The translations under genes and the position numbers were made by a program. From Streptomyces sp. NRRL WC-3549 (GTDB lineage: Bacteria > Actinomycetota > Actinomycetes > Streptomycetales > Streptomycetaceae), in NCBI RefSeq assembly GCF_000721935.1, contig NZ_KL585403.1, positions 42,482-53,794 of the forward strand: DNA of 11,313 nucleotides. Reading direction: 5' to 3'. Under the pieces are notes generated by a model. That model was not told the DNA's origin, did no database searches, and worked only from the letters and a program-made list of their open reading frames with translations. This document shows, piece after piece, positions 6,291 through 11,313 of this stretch. Each line of letters starts with the position of its first letter. Position 1 is the first letter of the stretch.

Positions 6291-9200
6291 TGAACGGCTC
6301 GCCACGGGAGCGCGCCCCGGACGACCCGACGGTCGCGTCCGGCGCCACCGCCACGCACGAGGCGGACGGCGACGCGAGCTGGCAGGACCTGGGCGACGCC
6401 CTCTGGCTGGCGGCCGCATGGCGCCGGGCAGACCACTCCCCGGCGGCCGAGACCCCGGCGGGCGACACGGCGACCGGCCCCGCCGAGACGCCCGGCCGGC
6501 GCCCAGGCCCGCCCGCAGACGTCCCGGCGTCCCTCGACGTCCCGCCGCCCCCCGCGGGGCACGGGGCGCCGGAGACCGTACCCGCCGCGAGCGCCCGGTC
6601 CGACGCGGACGTCCGGGACCTGGCCCTGCACACGGTGGAGACCGCCACCACCGGCCGCCCGGAATCCTTCCTCGCCGCCGGACCGCGCCCGGCGCGCCGC
6701 GTGGTCCCGCTGCGCCTCGCCAGGCCCCTGCGCGGACTGCTCCGCCGGGTGCCCTCGCGCCACGCGCACCGGCTCGACGAAGTCCGTACCGCGGAGAGGG
6801 GGCTCACCGACGGCCTGTGGATCCCCTACGTGGAACCCGCCGAGGAACGCGCCTTCGACCTGATGCTGCTCGTCGACGACGCGCCCACCATGCCGGTCTG
6901 GAGGAGCACCGTCGGCCGGCTGGCCGACGAGGCGGTGCACAGCGGCGCCTTCCGCAACGTACGCACCGTCGACGTCGCCCTGCCCGACGGCGCGTCGCCC
7001 GTGCTGCGCTGGCCGGGCAACCGCGACGCCGATCCGGCCGAGCTCCTGGACGGCCGCGGGTCACGGCTGTTCCTGGTCGTCACCGACGGCCTCGCCCCCG
7101 GCTGGGCGGAGCGCGGGGCCGACGAGCTGCTGGGCCGGCTCTCCGCCGCCGGGCCCACCGCGCTGGTCCACCTGCTGCCCCCGTATCTGCGCCACCGGTC
7201 CTCGGTCTACCCCTTCCGGGCCCGGCTCGATGCCGCCGGCTTCGGCGCGCTCAACCGCCACCTCCACTGCCGTCCCCCACAAGGGGTACCCGAACACGCG
7301 CGCGCCTTACCCGATACGGGTGACGGCGCGGTGGCCGTTCCCGTCCTGAGTCTGCGCCCGGAATCGTTCCGGTCCTGGGTCGACCTGGTCACCGGGGAAC
7401 GCGGCGTGCGCCGGGCGCTGCCGGTGGTGCTCGCCGGCGCGATGGCCAAGGGCGTCCCCACACCGGGGCTCCGCACCCCCCGGACGGACGGACCGCGCGC
7501 GGCGGCGGACGCCGTGCGCCGTTTCGTCTCCCTCGCCAGCCCGCTCGCACGGCAGTTGGCCGTCCTGTTGGCGGTGGCGCCCCTGCGCTTCGACGTCGTC
7601 GAGGAACTGCGCGACCAGGCCTTCCCCGAGTCACGCCCCGACCATCTCGCCGAGATCATGATGGGCGGCCTCATCGACTGGGAGCGGGACGGGGAGAGCG
7701 GTCCCGACTTCGCCGACGGCGTACGCGAGGCGCTGCTGGCCACCAGCAGCCGCTCCCAACTGGTCCGCGCGGTGGGCCTGCTGGCCGAGTCACGGGCCGT
7801 CCGGACCCCGGGTGTCCGGCTGCGCGCGGCCCTGCGCGACCCCGCACGGGCGGCGCTCCCGGACGGTGAGGGCGGCCCGGCCTGGCTCCGCATCGAGCTT
7901 GCCGTGCTCCGCGCCCTGGGCGGCCTGCCCTACCGGCGCAGGGCGTCCCGGCTCGGTGGGGTGATCCGGCACGGCTCGGTACCGAATGATGATAAAGAGG
8001 CATTCGATGTGAATGACCATGTCCGCGATCTCCGGTCGCATCCGGCCGCCCCACCAGGAGGACCCGTGTCGTCCACGACACCCCCAGACCTTGACCAGGA
8101 TGCCCGGAGGGCCGACGAGCGCATGGAAGCCACCGCACCGGAACTGCGCTTCGTCCGCAGCGGTCAGCCGAAGATCATGGGCAACGTGCCGCCCAAGAAC
8201 CCCAACTTCACCGGGCGGGAGAGCCTCCTGGCCGCGGTCGAGCGGCAGTTGCGCGAGGACGAGACGACCGCCGTCCTGCCGCACGCGCTGCACGGCATGG
8301 GCGGGGTCGGCAAGTCGCAGATCGCCGTGGAGTACGTCTACCGGCACAGCCGCGAGTACAACGTCATCTGGTGGATCCCCGCGGAGCAGGAGAACCTGAT
8401 CCTCGGGGCCCTCGCCGACCTGGCCCGCAGCCTCGGCCTGGAGGTCGGACCGCAGGCCAACGCCGCGGTGCCCGCCGTACGTGAGGCCCTGCGCACCGGC
8501 AAGCCGTTCGACAACTGGCTGCTGGTCTTCGACAACGCCGAGAACGTCGAGTCCGTACGGTCCTACTTCCCCAACGGGGGCGCCGGGAAGATCATCGTCA
8601 CCTCGCGCAACCGCGAGTGGGAACGCGTCGCGACCCCCCTCAGCGTCGATGTCTTCGACCGCGAGGAGAGCATCGCCCTCCTCCAGCGCCGCGCCCGCGG
8701 CCTGGGCACCGGCGACGCCGACCGGCTGGCGGCCGCACTGGGCGACCTCCCGCTCGCCGTCGAGCAGGCCGGAGCCTGGCACGCCGCCACCGGGATGCCC
8801 GTGGACGAGTACCTCGGCCTGCTGGAGGAGCGCCGTCCGGAGATCCTCGAACTCGACCCGTCGCCCGACTACCCGCTGCCCGTCGCCGCGGTCTGGGACA
8901 TCTCACTGGGCCGCCTCTCGCAGGACAACCCGGCCGCGCGCCAACTCCTGGAGATCTGCGCGTGCATGGCCCCGGAACCCATCCCGCTCAACCTGTTCAG
9001 GGGCGGCCGCAACGTCCAGATCACACCCGAGCTCGACCCGGTGCTGCGCGACCCCCTGCTGCTCGCCCGCGCCACCCGGGACCTCAGCAAGCTGTCCCTG
9101 GTCAGACTGGACCACAAGTCCGGCACCCTGCAGATGCACCGCCTGATGCAGAACGTCATCGTGGCCCGGATGGACCCCGGGGAGCGGGAGATCATGACGC

Positions 9201-10645
9201 GGGCGGCCCACCTGCTGCTCACGACGGCCAAGCCCGGCGCCCCCGCCGCCCCCGACCAGTGGCCCGCCTACCAGGCGATCCTGCCGCACGTGATCGCCTC
9301 CGGGGCGGTCGAGAGCTCCGACGCCTGGGTCCGCGACCTCGTCTACGACATGGTGTTCTTCCTCTACTACTGGGGAGCGCACGAATCGGGTGCCGCCCAG
9401 GCCCGGCTGGCCTGGTCCGCGTGGCGCGCCCAGTCCGGCGACGAGGACCTGCACGTCATCAGGATCACCAAGCTGCTCGGCTTCTACCTGCGCCTCCTCG
9501 GGCGCCCCGACGAGGCCGTCGTCCACAACGAACGGGCGCTGGCGATCTCCCGGGGCGCGGACATCCCCGACGAGGAACTCATCGACTCCATGTGGCAGAT
9601 GGCCGGGGCGCTGCGCCACCAGGGCGAGTTCGGCCAGGCCCGCGAACTGGCCCAGGAGGCGTTCACCCGGGCCAGCGACCTGTTCGGGCCCGAGGACCCC
9701 ACCACGCTGAGCGCGGCGCACGACTACTGCGTCTCCCTCCGGCTCAACGGCGACTTCGCCGAGGCCCGGGAGATCGACGAGGAGACGACCCGGCAGCGCG
9801 AACTCCTGTACGGGCCGGTCAACGGGCTCACCCTCAACACACTGAACGGACTCGCCATCGACATGCGCGAGGCGGGCGACTACCTGGGGGCGCGCGCGCT
9901 CCAGGAGTCCACCTACGAGCCGTACGTGACGCACTTCGGCGCGACGAACGCGGCCACCATCCGTGCCGCGCTCAACCTGGCGGTGTGCCGCCGCCGGGCC
10001 GGTGTCGCCGAGGACGGGGCCGCGCTGGCCGAGCAGACACTGGAGCGGTTCACCACCCGCTACGGCCTGAACAACACGGACGCGCTCGCCGCGGCGGTGC
10101 ACGCCGTGGTCGAACGCCGGCTGAACGGCGATTTCGCCGGCTCCCGGGAGCTGGGAGAGCAGACGCTGGCCGCCTACCGCAAGGTCCTGGGCGAGCACCA
10201 CCCGTACACCCAGTTCGCCAAGGTGAACCTGGCGGCGACCCTCCGGGCGCAGGGTGACGTGGACCGGGCCGACGTCCTGGACACGGAGGCGGTGGAGAGC
10301 CTGCACGGGTCCCTGGGCGAGACCCATGTCAACACGCTCACCGCGTCGATGTGCCGGGCCAACGACCACTACGCGCGGCTCGACTTCGCACGCGCCAGGG
10401 CCGTCGACGAGGACGTCCTGCCCAAGCTCACCGCGACGGCCGGTGCCGACCACCCCCTGACCCTCGCCTGCACGGCGAACCTCTCGCTGGACCGGCGCGG
10501 CCTCGGTGAGTCCGAGGCGGCCGACCGGCTCAACGCGGCGGCCGTGGCGGGCCTCGCGCGCCTCCTCGGGGAGAGCCACCCGTGGCACACCGCGGCCCGC
10601 CTGCGCCAGCGCATCGAATGCGACATCACGCCCCTGCCGATGTGA
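6290..10645 (+). CDS. vWA/SAV_2336-type protein fused to NB-ARC STAND NTPase and TPR array (FxsT-like C-terminal half)
   Basis: The 1451-residue protein has four parts. First, a proline-rich, mostly disordered N-terminus (1-140) contains a short SWQDLGDALWLAAAW segment (30-44) typical of SAV_2336-type proteins. Second, a vWA-like domain (about 185-360) has FDLMLLVDDAPTM (189-201), a degenerate form of the DxSxS metal site, and LFLVVTDG (260-267). A helical region follows (407-470) with ASPLARQLAVLLA and HLAEIMMGGL. Third, after a linker (about 555-625), an NB-ARC module starts with GNVPPKNPNFTGRE (631-644) and carries Walker A GMGGVGKS (669-676), Walker B LLVFDN (744-749), VTSRN (770-774), GDLPLA (818-823) and an MHD-like MHRLMQ (949-954). 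Fourth, TPRs with an exact 42-residue period occupy about 1090-1450. The NB-ARC-TPR half resembles FxsT proteins of FxSxx-COOH peptide clusters. It starts within the MoxR stop codon. It holds one TTA codon (7307-7309). An internal ribosome-binding site lies in the linker. Confidence 0.95.
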   Translation: MNGSPRERAPDDPTVASGATATHEADGDASWQDLGDALWLAAAWRRADHSPAAETPAGDTATGPAETPGRRPGPPADVPASLDVPPPPAGHGAPETVPAASARSDADVRDLALHTVETATTGRPESFLAAGPRPARRVVPLRLARPLRGLLRRVPSRHAHRLDEVRTAERGLTDGLWIPYVEPAEERAFDLMLLVDDAPTMPVWRSTVGRLADEAVHSGAFRNVRTVDVALPDGASPVLRWPGNRDADPAELLDGRGSRLFLVVTDGLAPGWAERGADELLGRLSAAGPTALVHLLPPYLRHRSSVYPFRARLDAAGFGALNRHLHCRPPQGVPEHARALPDTGDGAVAVPVLSLRPESFRSWVDLVTGERGVRRALPVVLAGAMAKGVPTPGLRTPRTDGPRAAADAVRRFVSLASPLARQLAVLLAVAPLRFDVVEELRDQAFPESRPDHLAEIMMGGLIDWERDGESGPDFADGVREALLATSSRSQLVRAVGLLAESRAVRTPGVRLRAALRDPARAALPDGEGGPAWLRIELAVLRALGGLPYRRRASRLGGVIRHGSVPNDDKEAFDVNDHVRDLRSHPAAPPGGPVSSTTPPDLDQDARRADERMEATAPELRFVRSGQPKIMGNVPPKNPNFTGRESLLAAVERQLREDETTAVLPHALHGMGGVGKSQIAVEYVYRHSREYNVIWWIPAEQENLILGALADLARSLGLEVGPQANAAVPAVREALRTGKPFDNWLLVFDNAENVESVRSYFPNGGAGKIIVTSRNREWERVATPLSVDVFDREESIALLQRRARGLGTGDADRLAAALGDLPLAVEQAGAWHAATGMPVDEYLGLLEERRPEILELDPSPDYPLPVAAVWDISLGRLSQDNPAARQLLEICACMAPEPIPLNLFRGGRNVQITPELDPVLRDPLLLARATRDLSKLSLVRLDHKSGTLQMHRLMQNVIVARMDPGEREIMTRAAHLLLTTAKPGAPAAPDQWPAYQAILPHVIASGAVESSDAWVRDLVYDMVFFLYYWGAHESGAAQARLAWSAWRAQSGDEDLHVIRITKLLGFYLRLLGRPDEAVVHNERALAISRGADIPDEELIDSMWQMAGALRHQGEFGQARELAQEAFTRASDLFGPEDPTTLSAAHDYCVSLRLNGDFAEAREIDEETTRQRELLYGPVNGLTLNTLNGLAIDMREAGDYLGARALQESTYEPYVTHFGATNAATIRAALNLAVCRRRAGVAEDGAALAEQTLERFTTRYGLNNTDALAAAVHAVVERRLNGDFAGSRELGEQTLAAYRKVLGEHHPYTQFAKVNLAATLRAQGDVDRADVLDTEAVESLHGSLGETHVNTLTASMCRANDHYARLDFARARAVDEDVLPKLTATAGADHPLTLACTANLSLDRRGLGESEAADRLNAAAVAGLARLLGESHPWHTAARLRQRIECDITPLPM
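8056..8068 (+). promoter_or_regulatory. Internal ribosome-binding site and in-frame GTG in the vWA/NB-ARC linker
   Basis: AGGAGGA at 8056-8062, a near-perfect match to the 16S rRNA tail, is followed 3 bases later by a GTG (8066-8068) in the reading frame of the large gene (codon 593). Initiation here would yield an 859-residue NB-ARC-TPR protein beginning MSSTTPPDLDQ, without the vWA half. The 80 bases before it use A+T-rich codons (AAT GAT GAT AAA) unlike the rest of the gene, as expected at a former gene boundary. The spacing is a little short, so its use is uncertain. Confidence 0.5.
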
Positions 10646-10668
10646 CACGCGGGGGCGGCCGGAAAGGA

Positions 10669-10701
10669 GCCGTCGGCCCGGGCGCGGTCCGGGCCGACGG
10701 C
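10669..10701 (+). terminator. Strong hairpin after the operon
   Basis: GCCGTCGGCCCG at 10669-10680 pairs perfectly with CGGGCCGACGGC at 10690-10701 around a 9-base loop, giving a 12-base-pair stem of mostly G-C pairs. It begins 23 bases after the stop of the large gene and ends 23 bases before the ATG of the next gene. There is no T-run, which is normal in high-GC actinomycetes. It may end, or merely attenuate, transcription into the hydrolase-like gene. Confidence 0.65.
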
Positions 10702-10724
10702 CACGAGGGGACGGGGGCGTACAC

Positions 10725-11313
10725 ATGACCACGGTGGTCTTCACCCATGGCACAGGGGTACGAGAACCCCATCTGGCCACGCTGCTCGACCGGGTGGCGT
10801 CCGGGCTGGCGGAGGCCGCCCCGGAGGTGCGGCTGGTGGCCTACCCGTGGGGCGGGACGCACGGGGCGACCCTCGCCGCGGGAGGCCTCAGCATCCCGGA
10901 CGGACCCGGCGCCGGGACGGGGCGGAGCACCGGGTCCCCGGACGGCCCGGCCGACGAGGCGGAGCTGTGGGCCCGGCTCTACGACGACCCCCTGGCGGAA
11001 CTGACCGTCGCGGCGGCCGGGGCCGCCCCCGGCGTCGTACCGCCCGGCGCCGCCTTCCCGGACGAACGCCCCCGAGCCCTCCTGCTCGACCTCGCCGCAC
11101 AGGGTGAGCCGCTCGCCGGCCCGCTCGGCCCCGGGCTGCCCGACCAGGCGGTACGGCTCCCCCCCCCGCTGCTCGCCCCGGCCGCCGAGGCGCTGGACGC
11201 CGAGGCACTGGCCCGGGTCCTGGGCCGGGCGCTGACCGCCGCCCTCGTCTCCGCGGCCCTCGACGCGGACAGCCCGGTCCAGGCCGACGGGGACACCCGG
11301 GACGCGGCAGCCG
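10725..11313 (+). CDS. Alpha/beta-hydrolase-like protein with N-terminal HGTG motif (3' end missing)
   Basis: An ATG at 10725 opens a frame that stays open to the window end (196 codons). A GGGGGCG stretch about 8 bases upstream serves as ribosome-binding site. The protein begins MTTVVFTHGTGVREP: a first beta strand running into an HG oxyanion-type turn, as in lipase/esterase-like alpha/beta hydrolases. Then come LVAYPWGGTHGATLAAGGLSIPDG (about 37-60) and AELWARLYDDPLAEL (78-92). I recall this pattern from a conserved actinobacterial family of uncharacterised HGTGVR proteins. Residues 115-196 are Ala/Leu-rich helices. The nucleophile (usually GxSxG) and the catalytic acid and histidine would lie beyond the window, so activity cannot be judged. 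It follows the STAND/vWA gene by 79 bases, behind a hairpin, on the same strand. That makes it a candidate effector or accessory of the system, which is inference from position alone. A run of nine C at 11159-11167 within the frame is a spot where a sequencing error would shift it. Confidence 0.82.
   Translation, partial: MTTVVFTHGTGVREPHLATLLDRVASGLAEAAPEVRLVAYPWGGTHGATLAAGGLSIPDGPGAGTGRSTGSPDGPADEAELWARLYDDPLAELTVAAAGAAPGVVPPGAAFPDERPRALLLDLAAQGEPLAGPLGPGLPDQAVRLPPPLLAPAAEALDAEALARVLGRALTAALVSAALDADSPVQADGDTRDAAA

Noticed and set aside
7980..8030. Internal promoter in the A+T-rich linker
   Set aside because: A GATAAA sequence resembles a -10 box, but no -35 match lies at the right distance.
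10646..10724. Small FxSxx-COOH precursor peptide next to the FxsT-like protein
   Set aside because: No short frame ending in FxSxx was found in this gap or in the gap before the operon, and no radical SAM gene is present.
8903..10780. Leftward 625-codon open frame
   Set aside because: It is a shadow of the TPR region, where the rightward frame shows a strict 42-residue repeat.

Overview
The window is a high-GC actinobacterial chromosome segment, most likely from Streptomyces or a close relative. The evidence is the strong third-position G/C bias in every gene, start codons overlapping stop codons, GTG starts, rare TTA leucine codons, and protein families (SAV_2336-type, VMAP, FxsT-like NB-ARC/TPR) typical of filamentous actinomycetes.

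Left part (1-2380). A VanZ-like membrane protein gene runs leftward from 1140 and leaves the window at base 1. It has an unusually long region after its last membrane segment. Across a 278-base divergent gap lies a rightward gene for a small tryptophan-rich acidic protein of unknown function (1419-2048). Behind it is a gene-free, very G+C-rich stretch with imperfect direct repeats.

Middle part (2380-3750). A LacI-family repressor gene (2543-3550) has a good vegetative-type promoter (TGGACA, 17 bases, TAGGCT) placed between two CGAAGCGCTTCG palindromes. This is the layout of an autoregulated LacI gene. No sugar-utilisation gene is in view.

Right part (3751-11313). Three tightly coupled genes form an operon: (a) an EAD2-like/VMAP protein, (b) a MoxR-type AAA+ ATPase, and (c) a 1451-residue protein joining a vWA/SAV_2336-type N-terminal half to an NB-ARC STAND NTPase and a C-terminal TPR array with an exact 42-residue period. 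Consecutive genes overlap by 4 bases and 1 base. The set matches the vWA-MoxR-VMAP ternary conflict systems inferred by comparative genomics (Kaur, Burroughs, Iyer and Aravind, 2020). Its distinctive point is that the vWA component is itself fused to a second, STAND-type NTPase switch with a sensor-like TPR array. A hairpin follows, then the start of an alpha/beta-hydrolase-like gene with an N-terminal HGTG motif, cut by the window end, which is a candidate effector or accessory.

My working model is inference. The TPR array senses a cue, the NB-ARC module switches or oligomerises, the MoxR ATPase remodels the vWA-VMAP complex, and the EAD2-like domain recruits an effector bearing a matching domain encoded outside the window. 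Three in-frame TTA codons in two of the three core genes suggest that bldA (the leucyl-tRNA for UUA) limits production to late development. A strong ribosome-binding sequence inside the vWA/NB-ARC linker suggests that a shorter NB-ARC-TPR protein may also be made.
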